NCBI RefSeq assembly: GCF_032118995.1
Contig: NC_092666.1
Span: 6,770,501-6,834,500, forward strand
Direction of reading: 5' to 3'
Source of the DNA: Asterias amurensis
Taxonomy: Eukaryota; Echinodermata; Asteroidea; Forcipulatida; Asteriidae
DNA length: 64,000 bases
Positions within the stretch are counted from its first letter, which is position 1; the number at the start of each line of letters is the position of its first letter. The notes below the pieces were generated by a model. The model did not search any database. It was not told the origin of the DNA and saw only the letters and a list, made by a program, of their open reading frames with translations. Of this stretch, positions 35,227 to 45,399 are shown one piece after another. The translations under genes were made by a program, and so were the position numbers.

Positions 35227-36347
35227 TGTCATCTCCCACCGGTGATGTGTTTATATTGTTGTTTATAATTTATATGTTTCTCTTACGTTTATCAGCTTAT
35301 CCTTGTTTGCATAAAGTCAAAGTTCAGTGACCACAGCCAATCGCCTGCGGGCATCTTAGGAATTTGTTTTAAGGTGTGGCAAGCCCATATTGATTCTGTA
35401 CACAGGTATTGGGGTGCCGGTATTTCTAAGTCATTTCTTTTCCTGGTTTCGTTTGGTTAAGTTCGCCGTATTTTTTGTAGACAACCCCAGCTAGTTTTCA
35501 TTGCTGTTTTCGTAAGTAGTATTTTCTTCATTTATAATATTTATGTCACTTATTTCAATTATATAAATGTTTTGGTTATTGTAAATTATTTCCTTTTTAT
35601 TTCGATGATTTTGGCTAGTTGGAGTTATTTTTCTGGTTCATCCAAAAGCTGTAATTTTGGGATCCTATTTTGGGGCACAAATTTTTTGGATTGCTAAGAT
35701 TTTTTGGTGCCACTAGGCAAAGCTGTTTTATTCTTCTAAGTCCTATTTTTGTACCCAACATATTTGTTTCTTAAAATTACTTACATTATCATGTGTGTGT
35801 TTCCCAACAGTTTTGTTATATCAGTATGCCGCCGTAAACTCCTGTAAACTCCTGTAAACCTCTCTGTACATCGCCGTTAAGTTTCCCACTGTGTTGAAGT
35901 GATTTCCACGGTAACAATTTGTAAGTGTTAATTTAGTAGTCTATAAAATTGTTATAATTGTTCATCGTTTGATACCGAATTGTTGTGAAGTAGAATTGTT
36001 CAAGCTTTTAATAATTGCTTTCTTTAATCCTTCTGGAAACCCCCGATTGCTAATTTTCTTTAATCTTTTCTGGAAACTATTTACCGTTCATTTTTGTATA
36101 ATCTTTTCGGAAGCCTTCAATTGCATTTTATTTAATCTTTCCGGAAACGTCTGATTGCGTGTTTTCTTTCAATATCTTTCTTGTACTTTGATTTATTATT
36201 GAGTTAATTACGTATTTATATATTAATTATCTATTTCATTATTTGACATTCTAGTTCACCTGCTCCTCGCTGAGTGCAAATAAACTACCGGGTCGATAAA
36301 ACACAATTTGTCCACGGCTTATTATTGTTGTCATCAACACGGTGACA
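35227..36347 (+). mobile_element. Solo LTR, 1121 bp
   Basis: It starts TGTCATCTCCC and ends GGTGACA, giving TGTCA/TGACA inverted ends. An AATAAA lies about 70 bases before the right end. The flanks are ATAGT (35222-35226) and ATAAT (36348-36352), a 5-bp target duplication with one change, and the empty site is seen at 19662-19666. No gag-pol is present. The family (Gypsy, BEL or other) cannot be told from the LTR alone. Confidence 0.75.
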
Positions 36348-36503
36348 ATAATTGAATATAAAATTATCTCTACTGTCGAATTCCTCTGTTCCGATGTTTT
36401 GGATATAAATCAAAACAAACAATTTCCACCTTTGTCTTTTCCACTATAAAAATTCTAATAAAATTCTAATTCATGTTTAATTTGTTCTACATTTGTAACT
36501 TAA

Positions 36504-36869
36504 AGCCATTGGACCCTTTCGGTAAACAGTATTGTCCAAGGCCCACACTTCGTGTATCACAACTTCTATATCAAATAACAAACCTGTGGATATCTAGGCT
36601 CAATCGGACATCGGAGTCGGGAGAAAATAACGGGAAAACCCACTCCTGTTTTCGCGCGTTTCGCCGTGTCATGACATGTGTTTATAACAAATCCGTAATT
36701 CTCGTTAACGAGAATTTATATTGTTTTACCGTTTTCTCAAAAAGTAAAGCATTTCATGGACTAATATTTCACGAGAAGTCTTTCACCATTACCTTCTGTA
36801 AACCCTGTAAATTATTTGTAAATCTGTGAACTTTTTTTATTTTTTCTGTACCGAAAGGGTCCAATGGCT
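36504..36869. mobile_element. TTAA-type MITE, family AGCCATTGGACCC, 366 bp
   Basis: The terminal inverted repeats are perfect: AGCCATTGGACCCTTTCGGT at the left and its inverse at the right. TTAA lies at 36500-36503 and 36870-36873. Units 0 and 1 have the uninterrupted site (acttaaaggaac). The TTAA target suggests piggyBac-type mobilisation. Confidence 0.85.
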
Positions 36870-36873
36870 TTAA

Positions 36874-37250
36874 AGGAACATTACAGAATTGGTTTTTGCT
36901 AACAAAACAAATGCTGGCAGTGTAAGCGCTTTATGTAATCCACCTAATACACAAACTGACAAACCTATAGAAGTTTTAAATTGATCAACCATCTAGGTCA
37001 CAAGAGAACAGTGAAAAACCCATCACAAATTGTACATTGCATCGATGCCAAAATAAAAATGAATAAAACGCTCATTGAGCGATAAACTTCAAACATAAAC
37101 TAAGAATATTTATTTTACATTAAGTATGACATTTCAGAAAAAAATATTTCAAGGGATGTTTTGTACTATCATCATCATTAGACCATGTATATTTTAGGTA
37201 AATCTGTGATCTTCACGATGTTTGTTTCTTACCAATTCTGTAACGTTCCT
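36874..37250. mobile_element. TTAA-type MITE, family AGGAACRTTACAG (intron 2 of gene B)
   Basis: Counterpart of 2534-2910 and 19818-20194. It directly abuts the AGCCATTGGACCC element, which used its left TTAA. Confidence 0.75.
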
Positions 37251-37299
37251 TTAAAAGAAAGAAACCAATCTACAAAGGTTGTTCATGTTTGCACCTTAC

Positions 37300-37437
37300 C
37301 TGTTGCTCCTGCCTTCAGCTGTATGAACGTACAGTGGCTAGGATTGGCAACAGCCAAATTATCACTGCCTTCAATGCGGTGTAGAGAAAAAGACTGGTTG
37401 GCCATCAAACAGGCTCCTTGACCTGATTGATTTTCTG
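37300..37437 (-). CDS. NLR exon 2 of gene B (altered amyloid-like motif)
   Basis: 138 bases between CCCCTACAG and ACAG|GTAAGG, phase 1 on both sides and open throughout. The motif core is GSDNLAVANPSHCTF, where genes Z and A have GSGNLAVGNP. Confidence 0.65.
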
Positions 37438-37549
37438 CTGTAGGGGCAATGAAGGAAAGTCATTTCTACATAACATAACAACATAACAATTCAAATTAAT
37501 AAGGCACTATTCCATCAAGATCATAGCGCAGTAGAATGAAATTAACCTT

Positions 37550-37759
37550 AAGTAGGATTTGAAACTTTGCATGGTGGAGATAAGATATAGAAGAGTTTGC
37601 GGTAACACCATGTAATAACAATCTCTAAATGAGTTGGGGTGGTTCTGAAAAGAACCGTTGGGTTAACTCGACGTTTCGATCAGTATGCTCTGATCGTCTT
37701 CTGGAGAATGCTGGACTCTGATGCTGCATGCTGCTTAAGTACTAGGCGGTGGATCAGCG
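37550..37759. mobile_element. Short retroposed insertion (unit 2 only)
   Basis: 210 bases flanked by the 12-bp duplication gaaattaacctt (37538-37549 and 37760-37771). Unit 1 has the single uninterrupted site near 20480. The body (ctgaaaagaaccgttgggtt, cagtatgctctgatcgtc) resembles fragments at 43537-43700 and 44190-44360. Confidence 0.7.
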
Positions 37760-38778
37760 GAAATTAACCTTTATCGAATGGCAACAACCCTACACCCGCA
37801 TTGCCCGTAACGAAAAACGTCTTGGGCCAAGACTAGCGTGCAGTATCTGAAAACAACCAGTTATAAACAGAGCTCCAGCTGGTCATTATCAACCATATAA
37901 ACACCTCAACGTGACGTGCTCTCCACCAATGGGAACAGTGAAACTGTCGAGGTATTCATGAGTTCAAAATTATTCACCAGGATGATGGGTATATTTTTTA
38001 GTTTAAAAGGTCTGATACTTTTTTCTAACAAAAAACACAATGTTCACAGATTAACATTCCCCTTACTCAGTTTGAAGATAATGATAGTAGAAAGCTTCCT
38101 TTAAAATATTACTTACTGAGGTGCTGTAGTTTTTGAGAAATGAGTAAACAATTTTCGTCTCAATTATAGCATGTAAAAACGTATTCACCAGTTGTGGTAT
38201 GTTATTATAAGTTACCACACAAGCGCAAGTTGAATACGGAAAAATATAGCGCTTCTGTGTCCCATATCCATGGGACGCAGACATGCTATTTTTATTTATT
38301 TTTTTCGAGCGCGCGTGTTATAACGAATTTATCTTCAAGTCTCACGTGCAAAGCGCAAAGTTTAAAAACTCAGAACGTTATGCTGAATGTAATTTTTGCA
38401 CTGTCCGTATACATTGACACTCACAATACGCACTGTGCAATAAAAACAGAGAAAGTAGTTCGAGCATCTGATTGGTGGATTAGCGCGTACTGGAAGATAA
38501 GGTATAATATCATAACTGAACTATATGTTTTTACATGCTAAAATAATGTTTGTATTTTATGACTTGTTTCATTCATTTCTCAAAAACTACAGCACCTCAG
38601 TAAGTAATACTTGAAGGGAAGCTTTCTACTATCATTATCTTCAAACCATGTAAGATTAATGTAAATCTGTGGACTTTTTCAAAAGTATCAAAATCCTTTA
38701 AGGAATAAAAAATAATATCAAATTAAACAAGATTTGAAAACAAACACTTTTATAGACAATGGTTCCCATTATTGCATA

Positions 38779-38968
38779 ATTATTGAGTTTCTCATGTGGT
38801 CTTGCCAGGGGATGTTTAGGGTCATACGCTGCATCCTGGTGTAGCAACCATCCAGAGACTTCTCCATCCTGGTGGTTAGGGTCTAGGTCTCATCTCCGTA
38901 TAGTAGCACTGACTCCACTGTTGTGACAAAAGGTGATCTTTTCACTCCCACTCCAGCGCTGCTGCGTG
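38779..38968 (-). pseudogene. Non-LTR reverse transcriptase fragment at the duplication breakpoint
   Basis: The minus strand reads VESVLLYGDET, a stop in place of the usual Trp, then TLTTRMEKSLDGCYTRM and PWQDHMRN. This is the C-terminal part typical of LINE reverse transcriptases. It begins exactly where unit 2 homology ends (38778). Confidence 0.7.
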
Positions 38969-39136
38969 CTGCAGATGAAAATAAACATTACACAATAACT
39001 TTACATTTCTAATACAAGCAATTTGGACAGTAACAACAAGAATTTTTACTACTGGCACTACAATTATTTATTGCTAATAGGGTTATGGGTCAGTCAGTTT
39101 TTTAAACCCAGGATTTGAGCTGCCTCTAGCCATCGG

Positions 39137-39215
39137 GCTAGCTCGGTGGTCTAGTTGTAGGACATCTGCTTTAGCAATGCAAAGGTCGCGCGTTCAAATC
39201 CCACTCGAGTGATTT
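39137..39215 (+). pseudogene. tRNA-like sequence
   Basis: It has an A-box-like ctagctcggtggtctagttg, an AGC-like anticodon loop in gctttagcaatgc, and a B box GTTCAAATCCC. The 5' and 3' ends do not pair into a good acceptor stem, so it is more likely a SINE head or tRNA pseudogene than a tRNA-Ala gene. Confidence 0.4.
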
Positions 39216-39384
39216 GCATACTATATTTGTTTTCACAGGGTACAGTGGTTAAAACACATCAGTGTAAAGGTTAAAAACAAATTATAAACCCAGAAATGGT
39301 TGAGTTAATAAATGCATTCTCATTCAGGGACAATCGATAAAAGGAATGACGATCTCAAAAACAAGTACAAAGTTGTATCTTTAA

Positions 39385-39754
39385 AGGGTTTTGGTACCTT
39401 TTGTATAACAATTTTGCCCATTACATAAATCCCTATGCACTGTGAATGATGTACATGTACTATACAATTTTAGCAACATTAGTTTTAAAGTTTTGCGAAG
39501 AAAACAAAAGGCAAAATCAAACAGCAAGGTTTTCAGGAGAGTAGCGTAAACACGTTTTACATGCTAAGATCACTTTTGTTTCATGAAACAAAAACTACTT
39601 TCATAATATTTTTTTACTCATGTCTCAAAACTTACAACCTCAGCAAGGCAAGTAATATTTTAGAAGCCTTCTACCACCATTATCTTCAAACCGGATAGTT
39701 TAATGTATATCTGCTGACATTGAGTTTTGTGTTGTACAAAAGGTATCCAAACCC
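39385..39754. mobile_element. TTAA-type MITE, family AGGGTTTTGGTACC
   Basis: The left end AGGGTTTTGGTACCTTTTGT matches the inverted right end acaaaaggtatccaaaccct. TTAA flanks both sides (39381-39384 and 39755-39758). Confidence 0.75.
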
Positions 39755-39808
39755 TTAAGTACGGTGTTGCTGAGATGTAATCTTGAATAAGAAAAAAAAC
39801 AGTGTCTC

Positions 39809-42800
39809 TTACAGAGTCTTCCTCCGCTTCCTGTTATCCTTCATTTGACTCTCCAGCTCAGCTCTTTTGCTCTCTTGGGTTTTGTGCAACTGAGAAAATG
39901 AGAAAACATTCATAATGTTATAATTTCTTTAGAGTGACCATTAGCATCGACGTCAATCTGTCTTGAAAGATGGGGGGAGGAACATCGTTAGTCATACCAT
40001 CTACGGCGTGGGGTCCCGCCTCGCTTAAGGGCCCCAGGAAAATTTTAAGGCCATTTATGCTCTCTAGTGCAATCTTATGAGTCTGAGGGAAGATGTGCCC
40101 CATCTGAGATCTTGGAATTTAATGGCTATTTCGAGCTATGACAAATGATGCACCATTTAATTGCTATCCTGGTTATTAGCTAAAAACCAATTCAATTATA
40201 GCTGCGTATACAAATTATTTCTACATATAATGCTCAGACGGCGGTTCATTCCTAGCATCGTCAAGGGTGGATTAAGACAGGAAATTCTATAAAGGGGGTG
40301 GGGGCTTGTTGGTAGGGCAAACCAATTAAAGATGGAGCATGCTATAAAGCGGAACGCAAAACCTTTTTCGGCCTGGGGAAAACTTTGCATTCTAGATTCT
40401 CTGGTGCAAACTTAGGCCAATAGGCAAAACGAATGGAACAGAACATTTATAAAGCCTTTTAAATGTGAGCAGCAGTTGTATAACCTTTTTGGTTAACATC
40501 ATCTTCATGTGCGGATCTATAAGCATGCTCGTGTGAAAACTTTACGGCGTGGGTCGGGCCCGTTTAAGGGCCTGGGAACAGTTCACATTCTAGATGCTCT
40601 GTGGTGCAATCTTAGGGCAACTGTCAACAAGAGGCAAAAAGAATGGAATAGAGCAAAGCCTTTACAATGTGAGCAGCAGTAGAACCTTTTGAGTTAACAG
40701 CATCTTCAAGTACGGATCTACATACATGACACAAGTTGTAGGGGGCAAATGAGTCCGGGCTCGCCTAAAGACTCTGGACACTATTGGTAATTTTCAAAGA
40801 CCAGTCTTCTCACTTGGTGTATCTCAAAATGCCTAAAATAACAAACCTGTGAAAATCTGAGCTCAATCGGTCGTTGCGAGATATTAATGCACAAAACAAA
40901 AAAACACCTGTCACACAGAGTAGTGTGCTTTCAGATGCTTGATTTCGAGACCTTGCATTCTAAATCTGAGATCTTGAAATGAATTTCATGAAAAATTACT
41001 TCTTTCTCGGGAACTACGACACTTCAGAGGGAGCCGTTTCTCACAATGTTTGATACTATCAACCTCTCCCCATTGCACGTTACCAAGTGAGGTTTTAGGC
41101 TGATAATTATTTTGAGTCACTACCAATAGTGTCCACTGCCTTTAATCAGGCCTGGATCTTAGATGCTGTTTGGCTTCTCACACTATTGCTCAAACGTTGA
41201 CAAAATTGCACCTCCCCCTTGAAACAGTGGAAGGGACTACCCCCCCCCTCCCCCCCCCATTTTTGAAGGGTGGAGGGCATAAACTCAAATGTTTGCCGTA
41301 TCTAATGACTTGTCTTTATCTTGAAACTCAAGTATTGCACCGTATAAGACCAAACCCTGTGTCCCGTCAATGGCATCAATCATAATGTTTGAGCATTTGT
41401 GTGAGAAGCCAAACAGCATAGGGTCCAGGCCCGCTTATAGACGATGTGACCATGTTTACATTCAAACCACCCTCTGTTGACAAAACACTCTATACGTCAT
41501 GTTTCGCCGGGCACCTGAGTTGCGCAGTCACAGTAAGATTGCGTACACTTTCTAGCTGGCTGCCAAAACACAAAGGTTTTGCCTGGCAGTATGCGCGCGA
41601 ATCATGTTATGGTTTTCGTGTGATGTCAGAGGTCACATCGTCTATAGGCACGGGAAAATTCTGCATTTTAGATGCTCTGTGGTGCAATCTTCGGTCAATT
41701 TTGAGAGGGGGACGTTTGATATAGTGTCCCCCACCCTTCTAAAAAGTTGTGTCATCCTTAGGGGTCTTGTCAAAACTCATCCTGGACAGACCACAGGACG
41801 AGGCTCGTCCGATGTCACATTTTTGTCGGACGGGCCACAGGATGGGAGTTCATATGGAACAAGGTTCCACACGATGAAATGTGTATTCCCGTCCGATACA
41901 CAGTACCCAAGGCACCCCACTGAGCGCTCTGCGGTTTCACTGGCTCATTAAACACTAACTAAACAAACCTGGGGTTTGCGGTTTGGGGCAAGTCTGGACT
42001 GACTGTTTGGAGGTCACTGTAGGAAAGATTATACTAGCATAGCTCATGTAAACCGTTAACAGTGTTTTATTCTCCATTCCTAAATTGTATAGGTTTATAA
42101 AAATTAAACCAATGAAAAATATAAAGCATCAAATGAAAACTTATTGCAATATTGGTGAAATTATCCACCATCTTGAAAAATAACCACATGGATGCTAATC
42201 ATGGCCACCCGTTCATACACAGGAAATTCCCTTCAAAGATTTATACCCTTCAAAAATGGACCATAACACTTCAAACTTGTTGGATTGTGGGGTGATGTTC
42301 CAAGGTTATTTATTGTCTAAATTACTTTCAGGATAATTTCTATTCAATCACGATGCATCAAAAGGGATACATCATTGTAAAGGTGCTGTTTAATAACATG
42401 GATTTCTCAAATAATTAGATTTTAATCTAAAGATTTTAAAAGGGGTTGTCCCACTAGATTGAATGGCACCAACACGCATAAACATAAAACTGACTGTTTA
42501 TTGTGTTGATCCTAATTCATCTTTTGACGTTTGTGACTTTTGTTTTAAGGAAATATATACCGTAAGAACCGTTTGCTTTTTAACATTTTATAATCACTGC
42601 GTACAATTTTGAAAATACCATTGTAAGATATCTATTTAAAATGCGTACATTTTAAGTGCATAAAACTTCTATCCTTTTGTTGATAATGAGTTAAATTAAG
42701 TATATATACTGTAATTAAAAACACCCCGACCGATTTAAACTTTGTAATGAACTGAGTTTTATGGGGGGTTGATGCAACACAATTACATTCGAGTGCCTTC

Positions 42801-43774
42801 AAGTTTAAGTTGACCATTAATAGTGAAAGATACGAGAATCGGATCCGTCTCATTGTTCCAAACTCTAATAAAACAAGGTACCCCGTTTGTTCGAAAACTT
42901 TTCTTGTTGATATGTTGAAACTGATTCTCTAGGATCTCAAATAATTAAATAAGCTTTTATTGACGCAGAAGAACAACATAGACAATAAAGACAATTGCAA
43001 TTTTGTCCACAGACTGAAATAAAAACGTTGAAACCCATCCTGTTAAAAAGTTACAAATTGAAATGCACAGAGAGCTTAAGATATGACCAATTTGTCTGTA
43101 GTAAATACTCAAGGTCATTGAAGCCCAGTGTGAAACCCCAAACTGGCCCTCGGGAGACCCCCTGCTTGTTTTCCAGTAGATAGCAATCTAAACACTCTGC
43201 GGTTTGTAAACAAATGATCTCTGGTGAAGGCCAGTCACTGCGAGCTCGTCCTATAGCCCGTCCGATAAAGTAATCACTACAAGGGAATTGAACATGGGAC
43301 AGAAACCTGGTCCTGGACGGGCGCCCGTCCGTTGGCTGTCCAGGATGAGTTTTGACAAGGTCCCTTAGCCCCCAGGATTAATGCCCATGGCGAGACACAG
43401 GGTTGGTCTTACACAGTGCAATACTTTGGCTTCATGATCAAGGTGGTCAAAAAGATGGGGGGGGGGGACATTTGATATTGTGCCCCTCTCCCCTTGTCAC
43501 ACCCCACCCCCACCTATTTGATGCCCACCACCATTAGTAGAATTTGAAACTTTGTATGGTGGAATTATAACTATAAGAACATTTTGTGATAACACCGTGT
43601 GAGTCTCTTTTTGAATAGTGTTGGTTAGGAAAAGAACTATTGGTTAAAGACTCATGTTTCTATTAATATACGCTGATCATCTACAGGAGAAAAATCATTA
43701 GAAAGACTGTACTTACCGTTTGTCTAGATGCTACTGCTCGCCGAATGTACTTCTGTAGGGCTTCTCTACGCAAC
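39809..43774 (-). CDS. Two exons of an unrecognised basic, coiled-coil-like protein (3' end of gene)
   Basis: Exon 43774-43717 (TTGTCTATTGTAG acceptor, ACG|GTAAGT donor) reads LRREALQKYIRRAVASRQT. Exon 39889-39809 (CATTTTCTCAG acceptor) reads LHKTQESKRAELESQMKDNR then KRRKTL and TAA. Their phases agree (0/0). An upstream exon at 44754-44704 also fits (EEVASRKRLSENNAED). The peptide is strongly charged with heptad-like spacing. I do not recognise the protein. Splice predictions are by eye only. Confidence 0.4.
40370..40760. repeat. Tandem duplication, about 200 bp unit
   Basis: Two copies, each with ttctagatnctctggtgcaa..., gaatggaa and tgtgagcagcag, then gttaacancatcttcaagt. No gene is seen. 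Confidence 0.6.
40768..41140. mobile_element. MITE family AGGCAGTGGACAC, reverse orientation
   Basis: It starts agactctggacactattggt and ends accaatagtgtccactgcct before TTAA. The internal landmarks are the reverse complement of the copies in the NLR spacers. Confidence 0.8.
41762..43363. mobile_element. 1.6-kb non-autonomous DNA transposon with TIRs
   Basis: The left end gggtcttgtcaaaactcatc and on to ctggacag is inverted at 43337-43363. CTTAG lies on both flanks. Sequence containing gcccgtccgat recurs near both ends. The interior is AT-rich with no transposase. A second inverted pair lies outside it (41325-41375 and 43383-43435), which suggests insertion inside, or growth from, an older fold-back. 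Confidence 0.6.
43537..43700. repeat. Interspersed repeat fragment
   Basis: It shares aatttgaaactttg-atggtgga, gataacaccgtgt and aaaagaactattgg with the insertion at 37550-37759 and with 44190-44360. Confidence 0.45.
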
Positions 43775-44010
43775 CTACAATAGACAACAAATATCGGACA
43801 AATTTACATCAGCTGCTGTTAAACGAAGAAATTCAGTCTGAATGATCTACATGTGTAGTTGCATGTTTTGTGTGCATTTGATCACTAGCACTAGGCATAG
43901 TTAATTTTTTACAGTATTACATTTAACAATCACCAGTTTCTTAAAAGCTCAGAAATGCCTAGTTCATTTTGATGGGCCATAATAAATAATTTGCAGATAT
44001 TAATTACCTA

Positions 44011-44050
44011 TTTGTCTTTTTAAAGACAAATTTGTCTTTTTAAAGACAAA
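44011..44050. repeat. Duplicated 20-bp palindrome
   Basis: TTTGTCTTTTTAAAGACAAA occurs twice in a row; each unit is its own near-inverse. Confidence 0.8.
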
Positions 44051-44703
44051 TAAAGCACTTGTGTTTTAATCCAACGAAGTCTTTTGGGGAAAAAAGTACC
44101 TACATGTGAGGTGAAACTAAACATGGATTGGAAATCACTAACAAGGCAATACTTTTTTTAGAAACCTCTTTCATCAGTGAAAAGGGTACAAAAGAATTTA
44201 GGCTTTGCATGGTGAGGTATCAATTGTATTTGGTTTGCGGTAACAAACACCATGTGTGTTTCTACTTGCCAGGTAGAGTTTGTTCTTTAGAGAACTGTCT
44301 TGCTTTATTTTACTACCGCAAAGAGTAGAATATCAGATTTTGGGGAAACTTGTTCTGAAAAGAACTGTCCTGCTTTGTAAATATACCCTGGCGCAGGTAT
44401 AGAAAATTGGCTGGGACAACTACTTTAGCTTTATAGGATCATAATTAACTGCACTACCCCGGAGTCAGTCTCTTGACGATGGCTAGAGCAAGCTAGTCAA
44501 AATGTTGAGACCAATTCAAGAACTGAATAGTGATTTGGTTCCCTATTGGGCAATCCATATAGGCTTCTGCTTGCTTTTTGTTGATATGTCTCTAATTATT
44601 TTACTAATAATGCAAAAGTTATACATTTCTACTTATTGTTGCTGTGTGTTTTGAAGTTTTTAAAGCCTGGGTGAATAAATAAATAAACAAATAAATAAAC
44701 TAC

Positions 44704-44754
44704 TTGTCCTCTGCATTGTTCTCACTAAGCCTCTTCCTTGATGCAACCTCTTCC
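44704..44754 (-). CDS. Possible exon of the coiled-coil-like gene
   Basis: Acceptor GTTTGCAG, donor CAA|GTAGTT (weak). It reads (x)EEVASRKRLSENNAED and joins in frame to 43774. If the donor is not used, the frame ends at AAG TAG, making this a terminal exon. Confidence 0.3.
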
Positions 44755-45029
44755 CTGCAAACAGCCAATCAAAACAAACAAAGCTCGGTAAATAACACCA
44801 AACTCACAAATCTCAACTCATGTTAATCCGGCATGGTTAGGCCTGTCGTCTTCTTGATACTCCAAGGGTTTATGAAGATGCACCAAAAATTCAATCCATA
44901 CTCAGTGATACTGCCTCTTGAAATACATAATTCTAAAAACACCCCCTTTCTGGAGCTCCAGCCCTGACCCCACGCGTCGACCTGGTATTCTTTTAAAACG
45001 TAAGAGCCCATAATTTAATAACAACAAGT

Positions 45030-45399
45030 ATGCTAGTAGCTGGGTTAAACAACAGAGGAACCGCAGTTGAAATGACCAGATAGAGAAAGGACCAATAACA
45101 CTATAATTAATACCAGTATCAGCCACCAGACTTGAGATTTGCTGAATTGGGCCCGCCAGACACCCCCCCCCCTCTCCTGGGTTAAACATCTGAGGAACCA
45201 CCTAAAACCAAGTTGAAATGACCAATGATGACACTATTCCCAATACCAGTATCAGCCACCAGACAAAGGTTTTGCTGCATTAGGCCTGCCAGACCCCCCC
45301 ACGTTAAATATCAGACCCCCTTGTAAACCAAGTTGAAATGACAAATGATGACACTATTCCCAATACCAGTATCAGCCGCCCGACAAAACATTTGCTGCA
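45030..45399. repeat. C-rich tandem repeat, left part
   Basis: About three units of roughly 120 bases with gttgaaatgaccaatgatga, accagtatcagcc, ttgctgcattgggcccgcca and a C-run. The array resumes at 48009. Confidence 0.7.

Larger units (their letters stand above)
30719..37437 (-). pseudogene. NLR gene B (NACHT-LRR receptor), exons 2-5; exon 1 lost
   Basis: The exons are: 2, 37437-37300; 3, 34988-34908; 4, 34557-34456; 5, 33718-30719. All splice sites are intact and all introns are phase 1. The exon 1 found in genes Z and A is absent, because unit 2 ends at about 38778 within intron 1. The only other damage is one extra A near 31218, which splits the LRR region and could be an assembly error. 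Exon 2 reads RIEGSDNLAVANPSHCTF, changing two glycines of the motif. The NACHT domain is intact. The gene could still be expressed from an unrelated upstream start. Confidence 0.65.

Noticed and set aside
38890..38968. Last exon (TQQRWSGSEKITF...) of the coiled-coil-like gene
   Set aside because: The phase fits, but another frame clearly reads as a LINE reverse transcriptase C-terminus, so the stop at 39809-39811 is preferred.
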